DNA from: Flavobacteriales bacterium | Lineage (GTDB): Bacteria > Bacteroidota > Bacteroidia > Flavobacteriales_D > Parvicellaceae | NCBI GenBank assembly: GCA_026993705.1 | Contig: JALWSJ010000220.1 | Span: 1-20,659, forward strand | DNA: 20,659 nucleotides | Reading direction: 5' to 3' | Shown: positions 1 to 6,557 of the stretch, piece by piece | How positions within the stretch are numbered: position 1 is the stretch's first letter | How the letters are laid out: each line of letters starts with the position of its first letter | Translations under genes and position numbers: made by a program | The notes under the pieces: model-generated | Databases searched by the model: none | What the model was told of the DNA's origin: nothing | The model's input: only the letters and a program-made list of their open reading frames with translations

Positions 1-80
1 ACATTAGCGAAGTGACATGCAATAGCAGAGCCCATTACTCCCGACCCCAATACTGCAACTTTTCTGATGTTTCGTTTCAT
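1..80 (-). CDS. 3-hydroxyacyl-CoA dehydrogenase, N-terminal fragment
   Basis: Only the first 26 codons are inside the window; the gene runs off the left edge. The peptide starts MKRNIRKVAVLGSGVMGSAI, which is the first beta strand and glycine-rich loop (GSGVMG, GxGxxG) of a Rossmann NAD-binding domain. This form, with a basic start followed by KVAVLGSGVMGSAIA, is typical of 3-hydroxyacyl-CoA dehydrogenases of fatty acid beta-oxidation. The gene follows the marR gene on the same strand after a 55-base gap. A MarR regulator directly before a beta-oxidation operon is a common Bacteroidota arrangement, so the two are probably co-transcribed. Another Rossmann dehydrogenase cannot be fully excluded from 26 residues. 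Confidence 0.8.
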   Translation of the reverse strand, partial: MKRNIRKVAVLGSGVMGSAIACHFAN

Positions 81-135
81 TTGTTTTCTTTTTTTATTCT
101 AATCAAACTGTATTAAAGTAAATTAGAATATAGGT

Positions 136-573
136 TTAACTAAATATATTATTTCTATCTATTATTTTATTTACTTGTGATAAGACTTTAAATGTCGTTT
201 CTAAATCTTCAAGGCTGATTTCTTCTCTAATCTTGTAATTGAAATGATGAACCGAATCAATTGCCTTATTTCTCATTTCTTTTCCTAACTCGGTTAGAAA
301 TAAACGCACCATTCTTTTATCTTGCCTATCTGTTTTTTTGTAGATAATATCTTTTTCTTCTAAAGATTTTATCATTCGCGTCAAGCTTCTTGACTCCATT
401 CCCATTTTGGGGGCTAATTTCGTAGAGGGTGTTCCTTTATTAATATCGATGTTTAACAGTGCGTAACCGATAGCCATAGAACCACCGTATTTAGAGGCTT
501 CAAGATTGTACATTCTGGATATATTAAACCACGCCCAACGTATATGAAAATCTATTGTTTCTTCCGGTTTCAT
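136..573 (-). CDS. MarR-family transcriptional regulator
   Basis: A 145-residue protein of normal MarR length. A winged helix-turn-helix lies at about residues 48-97: the recognition helix includes SRSLTRMIKSLEE (61-73), and the wing follows in KKTDRQDKRMVRLFLTELG (79-97), with the DxRxxR-like pattern of the family. Flanking helices should form the dimer interface. The neighbouring downstream gene is a 3-hydroxyacyl-CoA dehydrogenase, so the likely role is control of fatty acid or acyl-CoA breakdown; that role is inferred from context. A perfect 30-base palindrome lies about 95 bases upstream of the start, next to a promoter-like sequence, which suggests self-repression with release by an acyl-CoA or related ligand. 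The family assignment is firm; the ligand is unknown. Confidence 0.88.
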   Translation of the reverse strand: MKPEETIDFHIRWAWFNISRMYNLEASKYGGSMAIGYALLNIDINKGTPSTKLAPKMGMESRSLTRMIKSLEEKDIIYKKTDRQDKRMVRLFLTELGKEMRNKAIDSVHHFNYKIREEISLEDLETTFKVLSQVNKIIDRNNIFS

Positions 574-655
574 CTATTTTACTTCTCTATCGTTTTTTAC
601 CGATACCTTTTTGTTTTAAACAGGTTACCAAGGTGCTTTTTTGTAATTGACGATA

Positions 656-695
656 CGAATGTAGTAAAAAATGTTATGCATGCATAACATTTTTT
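656..695 (-). promoter_or_regulatory. MarR operator palindrome and adjoining -7 element
   Basis: Positions 666-695 form a perfect 30-base palindrome with core TTATGCATGCATAA and A/T-tract flanks. Immediately downstream on the minus strand, at 663-656, is TACATTCG, close to the Bacteroidota -7 consensus TAnnTTTG. A bound dimer at the palindrome would cover the -10 to -40 region and block RNA polymerase. It is the only such palindrome before marR, so autoregulation of marR and the following dehydrogenase is the simplest reading. The palindrome is directly visible; its role is inferred. Confidence 0.62.
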
Positions 696-720
696 GCAAA
701 AACTTGAAAGATTTAACGAA

Positions 721-1104
721 TTAACGTTTGTTGTTTTTGAATTTCAATGCGAAAATAAATAATCCAAAGATACTACCCATAAAATTAGCCAACACATCAA
801 AAACATCTCCTTCTCTGTTAGGGATGTAATGGTGTTGAATAAATTCTATTACTATTCCTAAAACAAGACAATATAAAATATCAGCGAAATAATAAAGGGT
901 ATTTAGTGGCTTTTTTGAAGGTTGTAAAAACAAGAGAGATAAAATAAAATAAAAAGAAAAATGGACTATTTTGTCAAAATGAGGGATGGTAATAAATGAA
1001 ACTTGAGGTATTTCTTTACCGGGGATTAAACAGGCAAATAGAACAAAAACACTCCAAAGTAAGGTGTATTTTTGTTGTTGTATTATTTTAACTGTTTCTG
1101 GCAT
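721..1104 (-). CDS. VanZ-like family membrane protein
   Basis: Small integral membrane protein of 127 residues from the ATG at 1104. It has about four hydrophobic segments (roughly 14-28, 46-62, 68-90 and 103-120). The conserved VanZ-family polar positions are present: DKIVHF (44-49), EFIQ (87-90), and RxGDxxDxxAN at 97-107. VanZ was named from a teicoplanin-resistance locus, but chromosomal homologues in Bacteroidota have no proven function. I chose the ATG because the in-frame TTG at 1149 would lie inside the U-tract of the gcvH terminator, and the shorter form has the usual family length. It follows gcvH on the same strand, separated by that terminator, so expression may rest on read-through. 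Confidence 0.8.
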   Translation of the reverse strand: MPETVKIIQQQKYTLLWSVFVLFACLIPGKEIPQVSFITIPHFDKIVHFSFYFILSLLFLQPSKKPLNTLYYFADILYCLVLGIVIEFIQHHYIPNREGDVFDVLANFMGSIFGLFIFALKFKNNKR

Positions 1105-1147
1105 TTTTGTTAATATTTTCTTAGAAATTTCACAAAAGAATTGATTC

Positions 1148-1182
1148 AAAAAAAAGAGGCTGAATAGTTATTCAGCCTCTTT
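1148..1182 (-). terminator. Intrinsic terminator after gcvH
   Basis: Perfect 13-bp inverted repeat AAAGAGGCTGAAT (1153-1165) and ATTCAGCCTCTTT (1170-1182) with loop AGTT. On the minus strand it is followed by a U-tract (A-run 1148-1155 on plus). It lies 24 bases past the gcvH stop and before the VanZ-like gene, so it should end or attenuate the gcvH transcript. Confidence 0.85.
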
Positions 1183-1206
1183 ATATTTTTACGGATATAA
1201 AAGTTC

Positions 1207-1593
1207 TTAATGATCTCCGGCGATATGGGCAGCATAGGCTTCATCATCCATCAAGTCGTCTAATTCAGAAGGATCAGTCATTCTTATTTTTATCATCCAT
1301 CCTGCTCCGTAAGGATCTGAATTTACTAACTCAGGAGTATTCTCTAATACTTCGTTAACTTCAATTATTTCTCCGGAAACCGGCATAAATAAATCTGAAA
1401 CTGTTTTAACGGCTTCTACTGTTCCGAAAATTTCTTCCTTAGCTAAAATATCTCCTTCGGTTGGTAACTCTACAAATACGATATCGCCTAATTCTCCTTG
1501 TGCAAAATCGGTGATTCCTACGGTAGCAACTTCTCCGTTAGGATTAATCCATTCGTGATCTTCTGAAAATCTTAAATTTGTTGGTAAACTCAT
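1207..1593 (-). CDS. gcvH: Glycine cleavage system H protein
   Basis: Lipoyl carrier protein of the glycine cleavage system. It shuttles the aminomethyl group from the P protein (glycine decarboxylase) to the T protein and is reoxidised by dihydrolipoamide dehydrogenase in the cytoplasm. The 128-residue length is normal. The start LRFSEDHEW and the lipoyl motif GTVEAVKTVSDL, with the modified lysine at position 63, are diagnostic, as is the C-terminal segment NSDPYGAGWM. The gene starts with ATG at 1593 and is followed by a strong terminator. Its upstream region (1600-1760) holds a small T2-type repeat remnant and a 9-bp-stem hairpin, so its promoter lies near repeat sequence. P, T and lipoylation genes are not in the window. 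No anomalies. Confidence 0.97.
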   Translation of the reverse strand: MSLPTNLRFSEDHEWINPNGEVATVGITDFAQGELGDIVFVELPTEGDILAKEEIFGTVEAVKTVSDLFMPVSGEIIEVNEVLENTPELVNSDPYGAGWMIKIRMTDPSELDDLMDDEAYAAHIAGDH

Positions 1594-1641
1594 TTTGTTT
1601 TATTGTTTTATGTTGTATATGTTTTAATTCGTTAGGTATTT

Positions 1642-1697
1642 ATACCATTTAAATATTGAAACGAGCCTAATAAAGCATTTTTATTTTCATATGGTAT
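1642..1697. repeat. Short T2-family remnant
   Basis: Begins ATACCATTTAAATATTGAAA, the terminal repeat of the T2 element seen in full at 15502-15661, continues through the conserved TCTAATAAAGC-like segment (here GCCTAATAAAGC), and ends ATGGTAT, the inverted form of its first seven bases. The interior hairpin of the full element is missing, so it looks like an internal-deletion derivative. It lies in the region upstream of gcvH. Confidence 0.6.
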
Positions 1698-1698
1698 T

Positions 1699-1720
1699 AC
1701 TTAAGGTCTTTACCTTAAGT
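1699..1720. repeat. Small perfect hairpin upstream of gcvH
   Basis: ACTTAAGGT (1699-1707) and ACCTTAAGT (1712-1720) are perfect inverted arms around a CTTT loop. There is no U-tract in either direction, so it is not an obvious terminator. It could be an operator for gcvH or the divergent lipoprotein gene, or a repeat relic next to the T2 remnant. The role is unknown. Confidence 0.4.
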
Positions 1721-1774
1721 GCTGACGAAATTACAATTTAATCTTCTTTTTTGCAAACATCGGTGCTACTTATG

Positions 1775-1805
1775 TTGGAAAGAGGATATAAAAACTTTAG
1801 CTTTG
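1775..1805 (+). promoter_or_regulatory. Bacteroidota-type promoter of the lipoprotein gene
   Basis: TTG at 1775-1777, a 20-base spacer, then TAGCTTTG at 1798-1805, matching the Bacteroidota consensus TTG / TAnnTTTG. The start codon of the lipoprotein gene at 1828 is 22 bases further on. Confidence 0.6.
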
Positions 1806-1827
1806 ACTCCTATTATATTTCAACCGG

Positions 1828-2643
1828 ATGAAGAACCTATTATTTTTTTTAATTATCAGCATCGCTTATTCTTGTTCTTCGAGCAATAATGTTGTTCGGA
1901 AAAGTTTTTTGCAAAAACGCAAATACAATAAAGGAGTTCACTTCTCCCTTAAACATAAAAAAGAAAGAGTTTGTGCTACTCAAACCAGTAATCCTTTGAA
2001 GATTCAATTTTATAAACAGCGGGAAACGAATACAGATTCCTTATTTTTGTCAGAGAGGGAAGAAAGCATTAAAAAATCGAGGGACACAAGAAGAATTAAA
2101 ACCAAACGTCTTGTTTCTCCAAAAACTTCAGCTCATAAAAATAGTGTTGACAAAATCAATGATAAACTCAATGAAGATTTTTTTAACCCTAAGAAAAATG
2201 AAACGCCTGACCCCGCTGAAAAACTTTATAAACAAGCTAAAATCTCAAAAAATATAGGGTTGGGAATGCTTGTTTTCTTCTTTTTGATAATTCCTTTCTT
2301 TTTAGCGATAGGGTTTTATATTTTTTCTCAAGCTAAATTGAGTAAATATATAAGGATTAAGACTGTTTTAAAAGATGAAAACAGTGAATATCTTGATGAG
2401 ATAAATTCCCTTAACAATAAGTTAGGTATATCCGCAAAGCGAGTTTGGCTCTCTTTAGCCATTGGAATATTACTAATCCTAGCAACTGCGTATTTTGCTC
2501 TTAATACTGCTGTTTTAATCTCTGCGTTACTGGGAGTTCTAACATTAATTTACTTTATTCATCAATTAACAAGAAACATCACTACTTATTTTACTTTATT
2601 TGATATAATTAAAAAAGAAAAATCAAAATGGAGTAAAGTTTAG
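1828..2643 (+). CDS. Orphan lipoprotein with three membrane helices
   Basis: I do not recognise this 271-residue protein. The N-terminus is a lipoprotein signal with lipobox AYSC and acceptor Cys16. Residues 20-140 are lysine- and serine-rich, low in hydrophobics and probably disordered. Hydrophobic helices follow at about 143-166, 207-225 and 226-246, with a charged linker (167-205) that may be helical and a basic tail. A lipidated N-terminus combined with C-terminal transmembrane helices is unusual, since lipoproteins are normally anchored by lipid alone; retention in the inner membrane is likely. It has its own promoter and sits alone, followed by 385 bases of repeats before recJ. The AT-rich sequence and lack of recognisable homology suggest an accessory gene. 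The ATG at 1828 fits the signal peptide and the promoter spacing. Confidence 0.75.
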   Translation: MKNLLFFLIISIAYSCSSSNNVVRKSFLQKRKYNKGVHFSLKHKKERVCATQTSNPLKIQFYKQRETNTDSLFLSEREESIKKSRDTRRIKTKRLVSPKTSAHKNSVDKINDKLNEDFFNPKKNETPDPAEKLYKQAKISKNIGLGMLVFFFLIIPFFLAIGFYIFSQAKLSKYIRIKTVLKDENSEYLDEINSLNNKLGISAKRVWLSLAIGILLILATAYFALNTAVLISALLGVLTLIYFIHQLTRNITTYFTLFDIIKKEKSKWSKV

Positions 2644-2684
2644 TTATGTGTTTGGCGTTACATACTCAACTTTAAAATACACTC

Positions 2685-2706
2685 GCGTTAGGGATTGGTA
2701 TCCCCA
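2685..2706 (+). repeat. Solo 5' end of an SR repeat
   Basis: GCGTTAGGGAT matches the opening block of the SR repeat found complete at 2848-3000. The rest of the repeat is absent; the sequence continues TGGTATCCCC. Probably a decayed or truncated copy. Confidence 0.45.
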
Positions 2707-2722
2707 ACACAGTTAATCTAAG

Positions 2723-2820
2723 CATAATAAAATGTTTTTAGTATCCTTATACTTCTTCATATTTTATTTCCATAGCTGGAGCTATGCAAAGAAAATATTC
2801 ATCATCTAAAAATACTAAAT
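2723..2820. repeat. T2-family hairpin core without terminal repeats
   Basis: Matches the interior of the full T2 element at 15502-15661 read in the opposite sense: TAATAAAATGTTTTTAGTAT, then CCTTATACTTCTTCAT, then a central palindrome CCATAGCTGGAGCTATGC at 2770-2787. The flanking halves are imperfectly complementary and would fold into one hairpin. The ATACCATTTAAA ends are missing. The sequence leads directly into the SR copy that starts at 2848. Confidence 0.6.
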
Positions 2821-2847
2821 TCCATTTTCTTTGCACTTATATCAACT

Positions 2848-3000
2848 GCGTTAGGGATAGAACGGCGTGTTTGAACTCCTTTTGTGTTGTTGCACTTATG
2901 CAACACAAAAGAGTGAGTAGTGATAGCCCGACCCCTTTCTGCAACACAAACGTTTCGCGGTAGCGATATGTTTGTGTTGCAGAAAGGGGGAATGCCCAAA
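2848..3000 (+). repeat. SR intergenic repeat, copy A
   Basis: Conserved blocks in order: GCGTTAGGGATAG (2848-2860), TGATAGCCCGACC (2921-2933), GGGAATGCCCAAA (2988-3000). Hairpin 1 has arms CTTTTGTGTTG (2879-2889) and CAACACAAAAG (2901-2911). Hairpin 2 pairs CCCCTTTCTGCAACACAAAC (2932-2951) with 2970-2989 through a perfect 20-bp stem whose sequence is unlike that of the other copies. The outer GCGTT can pair with AATGC near the end through a G-U wobble. It ends 28 bases before the recJ start codon and points the same way. The name SR is only a label for this report. Confidence 0.8.
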
Positions 3001-3028
3001 TAATCAATTTTAAGCACTTTATAAAACT

Positions 3029-4765
3029 ATGAATCAGGAAATTGTATGGGAATTTAGCCCTGTAAAAGATGAAGAAAAGATGAAGCGATTGCAAAAAGAA
3101 CTTTCTATTCCTTTTGTTATTGCTAAACTATTGGTGAACAGAGGTGTGGACGATTATGAAAAAGCTAAAAAGTTTTTTAGACCTTCTTTGAAAGATTTGC
3201 ATAACCCTTTTTTGATGGAGGATATGGATCTTGCCGTGGAAAGGGTTTTGACTGCTGTTGAAAGGAATGAAAAAATATTGGTTTACGGTGATTATGATGT
3301 GGATGGGACGACTTCGGTTGCCTTGATGTATTCTTATTTGAGGGAACTTACACCCCATATAGAGCATTATCAACCTGATAGATATACGGAAGGGTATGGT
3401 ATTTCTTTTCAAGGTGTGGAATATGCTAAACAGTATAATTTTTCGCTGGTAATTGCTTTGGATTGCGGAACGAAAGCGGTGGACAAAATAGCAAAAGCGA
3501 ATGAATACGGCATTGATTTTATTATTGCTGACCATCATACTCCCGGTGAAAAGCTCCCTGAAGCGAAGGCGATTTTAAACCCTAAGAAAACGTCTTGTTC
3601 TTATCCTTTTAAGGATCTTTGTGGTTGTGGTATCGGCTTTAAACTTATTCAGGCAATTCAAGAAAAAAGGAAACTTCCTTTTGAAGATATTTTAACCTAC
3701 TTGGATTTGGTGGCTATTGCTATTGGTGCTGACATCGTTCCGTTGATTAAAGAAAACAGAGTTTTGGCTTACCATGGATTGAAACAGATTGAAAAAACAC
3801 CTCGTATCGGCATCAAAACCATGTTGGAATCAGCAAAGAAAACACGTGATATTACCGTTTCTGATTTGGTTTTTAAAGTCGCTCCCCGTATCAATGCTGC
3901 AGGAAGAATTGCTTCTGCCGGAAAGGCGGTGAAATTATTACTGTCGGAAAGCGAGGAAGACGCTAAAGAATGGACAACTTTAATTAATTCCTACAATGAA
4001 GAACGAAAAGAAATTGATAAAACCATTACGCAAGAGGCTCTTGAGTTACTAAGTTCTCCAGAGTACAAAAACAAAAAATCTACGGTGGTGAGTAGCGACA
4101 AGTGGCACAAAGGTGTGGTTGGGATTGTAGCATCTCGATTGATTGAAACACACTACAAACCTACCATTGTTTTGGTAGAACAAGACGGTATAGCGACGGG
4201 TTCTGCACGTTCGGTCAAAGGATTTGATGTGTATAAAGCCATCAATCAATGCAGTCATTTACTAGAGCGTTTCGGTGGTCATAAATACGCAGCAGGGCTT
4301 TCTCTCAAACTGGAAAACCTCGAAGCATTTAAGGTTGCCTTTGAAGAATCAGTGAAACATGCCATTAGCGAAGAACAAGAACAACAAACAATAACCATTG
4401 AGGCTGAATTGACTCCTGAAGATTTTAAATTAGACTCCTCTACTTCTATTTTTCCAAAATTCTATCGGTTACTGAAACAAATGGCTCCTTTCGGCCCTCA
4501 AAATATGCGTCCTGTTTTTATGATGCGTAACTTGCTCGACACCGGATATTCCAGAGTAGTGGGCGAAGACCACCTAAAATTTAATTTAAAATCAGTAACT
4601 AACGGAATGTTTTTTAACGGAATAGGCTTTGGACTCGGACACAAAATAAGTGAACTGTCATCAAATCAACTAATAGATATCGCCTTTCAAGTCGATGAAA
4701 ATAACTATATGAATTTGGTAGAACTACAACTTTTGGTAAAAGATTTTAAGCCTGCAAAAGAATAA
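3029..4765 (+). CDS. recJ: Single-stranded-DNA-specific exonuclease RecJ
   Basis: 5'-3' exonuclease on single-stranded DNA, used in RecF-pathway recombination, mismatch repair and base excision repair in the cytoplasm. The 578-residue length is normal. DHH-superfamily motifs are complete: YGDYDVDG (86-93), ALDCGTK (143-149), the DHH triad in IADHHTPG (166-173), CGCGIGFKL (198-206), and GADIVPL (233-239), supplying the metal-binding aspartates and histidines. The DHHA1 domain follows with KGVVGIVASRLIE, GSARSVKGFDVYKAI and FGGHKYAAGLSL, then a C-terminal OB-fold region (QMAPFGPQN). No residue appears to be missing. It stands alone between two SR repeats, copy A 28 bases upstream and copy B 12 bases downstream in the opposite direction. 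Confidence 0.97.
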   Translation: MNQEIVWEFSPVKDEEKMKRLQKELSIPFVIAKLLVNRGVDDYEKAKKFFRPSLKDLHNPFLMEDMDLAVERVLTAVERNEKILVYGDYDVDGTTSVALMYSYLRELTPHIEHYQPDRYTEGYGISFQGVEYAKQYNFSLVIALDCGTKAVDKIAKANEYGIDFIIADHHTPGEKLPEAKAILNPKKTSCSYPFKDLCGCGIGFKLIQAIQEKRKLPFEDILTYLDLVAIAIGADIVPLIKENRVLAYHGLKQIEKTPRIGIKTMLESAKKTRDITVSDLVFKVAPRINAAGRIASAGKAVKLLLSESEEDAKEWTTLINSYNEERKEIDKTITQEALELLSSPEYKNKKSTVVSSDKWHKGVVGIVASRLIETHYKPTIVLVEQDGIATGSARSVKGFDVYKAINQCSHLLERFGGHKYAAGLSLKLENLEAFKVAFEESVKHAISEEQEQQTITIEAELTPEDFKLDSSTSIFPKFYRLLKQMAPFGPQNMRPVFMMRNLLDTGYSRVVGEDHLKFNLKSVTNGMFFNGIGFGLGHKISELSSNQLIDIAFQVDENNYMNLVELQLLVKDFKPAKE

Positions 4766-4777
4766 CTTCGGTTTGTT

Positions 4778-4923
4778 TTTGGGCGTTCCCCTCTTTTACA
4801 AAAAACACATATCGCTCACGCTCAACGTACTTTTTGCAAAAGAGGGTCGGGCTATCCGTTATATCTTTTGTGTTGTTGCATATATGCAACAACACAAAAG
4901 GATGCCACTATTATCCCTAACGC
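4778..4923 (-). repeat. SR intergenic repeat, copy B
   Basis: Read on the minus strand: GCGTTAGGGATAA (4923-4911), GGCATCC, hairpin 1 (TGTTGTTGCATATATGCAACAACA-like stem, 4896-4869 region), GGATAGCCCGACC, hairpin 2 (CCTCTTTTGCAAAAA pairing with TTTTTTGTAAAAGAGG), GGGAACGCCCAAA (4790-4778). Hairpin 2 again differs in sequence from the other copies but still pairs. It lies downstream of metH in the same direction and 12 bases from the recJ stop, antisense to recJ, so here it precedes no co-directional gene. Confidence 0.8.
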
Positions 4924-4944
4924 GGTTGAAATAAGTGCAAAGAA

Positions 4945-5008
4945 ATTTATTTAAGGATAAGCAAAATAAAAACGTTTTAAAAGGCTCTTTTCAATGTTTG
5001 AATGGTAT
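4945..5008 (-). repeat. T2-family left arm at the metH stop
   Basis: On the minus strand it starts ATACCATTCAAACATTGAAA at 5008 and continues with AGAGCC and TTTTTATTTTGCTTATCC, matching the left arm of the full T2 element, then TTTCTTTGC before SR copy B. Its first base is the last base of the metH TAA stop codon. The other half of the element is missing. Confidence 0.6.
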
Positions 5009-6012
5009 TACCCAACCCTTTCCGGAATAGGTCTTGGAGAATAGTCTTTAACCAATTCAGCAATTACTTTAATGTGTTCAGGTGTAGTACCACAACATCC
5101 ACCAACAATATTAAGCAAATTATTATCTAAAAAATCTTTGATTTGCTCACCCATCATTTCAGGTGTTTCGTCGTACTCACCAAACTCATTCGGTAAACCA
5201 GCGTTAGGGTGTGCACTAACACCAAAATCAGTTTCTTTTGCCAATATAGTTAGGTAAGGTTTCATATCCTTAGCACCTAAAGCACAATTTAACCCAATAG
5301 ACAACAAAGGAAAGTGCGACATAGAGATGTGAAAAGCCTCTGTTGTTTGTCCTGTTAGTGTTCTTCCACTGGCATCGGTAATTGTACCCGAAACCATAAC
5401 GGGTAGCTCTACATTTAATTCCTCAAATATCGTTTGAATAGCAAAAAGAGCAGCTTTAGCATTTAACGTATCAAAAATAGTTTCCACCAAAAGTAAGTCA
5501 GCTCCTCCTTTAACCAACCCACGAACTTGCTCTGTATAAGCATCCGCTAATTCATCGTAAGAAATGTTTCTAAAAGCAGGATTATTTACATCAGGTGAAA
5601 TAGATGCAGTACGGTTAGTTGGTCCAATAGAACCTGCAACAAAACGAGGTTTTTCAGGCGTTTTTTTAGTGTATTCTTCTGCAACTTCCTTTGCAATCTT
5701 TGCTCCATGATAATTAATATCATAAGCGTATTTTTCCAAACCATAATCAGCTTGAGCAATCCAAGTTCCGCTAAAGGTGTTGGTTTCTACGATATCAGCA
5801 CCAGCATCAAAATATTTAGCATGAATTTCTTTAATAATCTCTGGGCGGGTAAGTGAAAGCAAGTCATTATTACCCTTTAATGGCGATTCGTGATTTTCAA
5901 ACCACCCTTTTCTAAAATCTTCCTCCTCCAACTTATACTGTTGAATCATTGTACCCATTGCACCATCCAGTACAAGTATTCTTTTTTTTAATTCTTGGTA
6001 TATATCCGCCAT
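5008..6012 (-). CDS. metH: Methionine synthase, homocysteine S-methyltransferase half
   Basis: 334-residue stand-alone homocysteine-binding domain of cobalamin-dependent methionine synthase. It binds Zn2+ and activates homocysteine for methyl transfer. The zinc ligands are visible: Cys243 in GLNCALG and Cys306-Cys307 in GGCCGTTPEH. The N-terminal LVLDGAMGTMIQ and the ETNTFSGT segment are also characteristic. E. coli MetH continues directly into folate, B12 and reactivation domains; here the protein stops at the domain edge (PRPIPERVG), the split arrangement known from many Bacteroidota. The second half and metF are not adjacent, only repeats follow. It is last in the plsC-gatC-membrane protein operon; its ATG abuts the previous stop (TAA ATG). 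A T2 repeat end overlaps the stop codon. Confidence 0.92.
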   Translation of the reverse strand: MADIYQELKKRILVLDGAMGTMIQQYKLEEEDFRKGWFENHESPLKGNNDLLSLTRPEIIKEIHAKYFDAGADIVETNTFSGTWIAQADYGLEKYAYDINYHGAKIAKEVAEEYTKKTPEKPRFVAGSIGPTNRTASISPDVNNPAFRNISYDELADAYTEQVRGLVKGGADLLLVETIFDTLNAKAALFAIQTIFEELNVELPVMVSGTITDASGRTLTGQTTEAFHISMSHFPLLSIGLNCALGAKDMKPYLTILAKETDFGVSAHPNAGLPNEFGEYDETPEMMGEQIKDFLDNNLLNIVGGCCGTTPEHIKVIAELVKDYSPRPIPERVG

Positions 6013-6270
6013 TTACTGATGTATGTTTTTAAAATCTTTTAGAAAACCCCATATTTTTTTTCTGAAAAGGACAAAAAGAATGATGTACGGCGTTATCATC
6101 AAAATATAAATACCGTAATTAATCCCATTTCCTACCGATAAATCCGAACCATCTGCAGATTCAATTTGGGCACGGCAAGTAGAACAACCTTGTGCTAAGT
6201 ATTGCGTATTGAAATACAAAAAGGCAATCAACAAAAGAACAAATCGTTTCGCCTTCATACAGCAATTCAT
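6013..6270 (-). CDS. Small membrane protein with CSTC motif
   Basis: An 85-residue protein of unknown function. It has an N-terminal signal-like helix (about residues 5-27, ending AQG), then GCSTCRAQIES with a CxxC pair (29-32), a short polar loop, and a C-terminal transmembrane helix (about 51-68) followed by a basic tail. Similar short proteins with a CxxC after the signal and a glycine-asparagine-rich GNGINYGIYIL-type stretch before the second helix are common in Bacteroidota, but I know of no assigned role. The ATG at 6270 overlaps the gatC stop as ATGA, which favours coupled translation; the ATG at 6258 (MKAKR...) would give a neater signal peptide. It abuts metH. A redox or metal role for the CxxC is only a guess. 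Confidence 0.72.
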   Translation of the reverse strand: MNCCMKAKRFVLLLIAFLYFNTQYLAQGCSTCRAQIESADGSDLSVGNGINYGIYILMITPYIILFVLFRKKIWGFLKDFKNIHQ

Positions 6271-6557
6271 TGGTTCAAAACTTTAGGAATTTTAAAATAA
6301 GTAGAATCTTTTTTCGGAGCGTTTTTAAGAGCCTCTTCCTGTGTTATGGAAACAACAGCAATATCAGGTCTCAAAACATTTACTTCGTCCGAAATATGAA
6401 TCAAAGGTTCAATTCCTTCAGTATCTATTTCTTCCAATTTGCCCACAAAGTCCAACATTTTATTCATGTCCTTTTTTATTGCCTCTCTCTCTTCTCCGGT
6501 AAATTCCAGTTTACATAATCCGGATATTTTATCTACAATTTTATCGTTGATTTTCAT
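6267..6557 (-). CDS. gatC: Asp-tRNA(Asn)/Glu-tRNA(Gln) amidotransferase subunit C
   Basis: Small subunit of the GatCAB complex, which converts misacylated Glu-tRNA(Gln) or Asp-tRNA(Asn) to the correct amide form. GatC wraps around GatA and stabilises the GatA-GatB assembly. Length is 96 residues, as usual. Family features: KISGLCKLEFTGEE near the start, MLDFVGKLEEIDTEGIEPL (34-52), LRPD (62-65), and a C-terminal ending AP..DSTYFKIPKVL. gatA and gatB are not in this window, as is common in this phylum. The start overlaps the end of plsC by 17 bases, and the stop overlaps the start of the next gene (ATGA), so it sits inside a tightly coupled operon. Confidence 0.94.
   Translation of the reverse strand: MKINDKIVDKISGLCKLEFTGEEREAIKKDMNKMLDFVGKLEEIDTEGIEPLIHISDEVNVLRPDIAVVSITQEEALKNAPKKDSTYFKIPKVLNQ

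Noticed and set aside
1105..1149. Longer VanZ-like protein from TTG at 1149
   Set aside because: This start would lie in the U-tract of the gcvH terminator; the ATG at 1104 gives the normal family length.
2848..3000. SR repeats as plain intrinsic terminators
   Set aside because: Stems are not followed by a U-tract, and the fixed blocks and multi-hairpin layout exceed what a terminator needs; genuine terminators in this window look different.
2802..3094. Minus-strand reading frames of 71 and 85 codons
   Set aside because: They lie across the T2 remnant and SR copy A and into the start of recJ; the sequence is explained by repeats.
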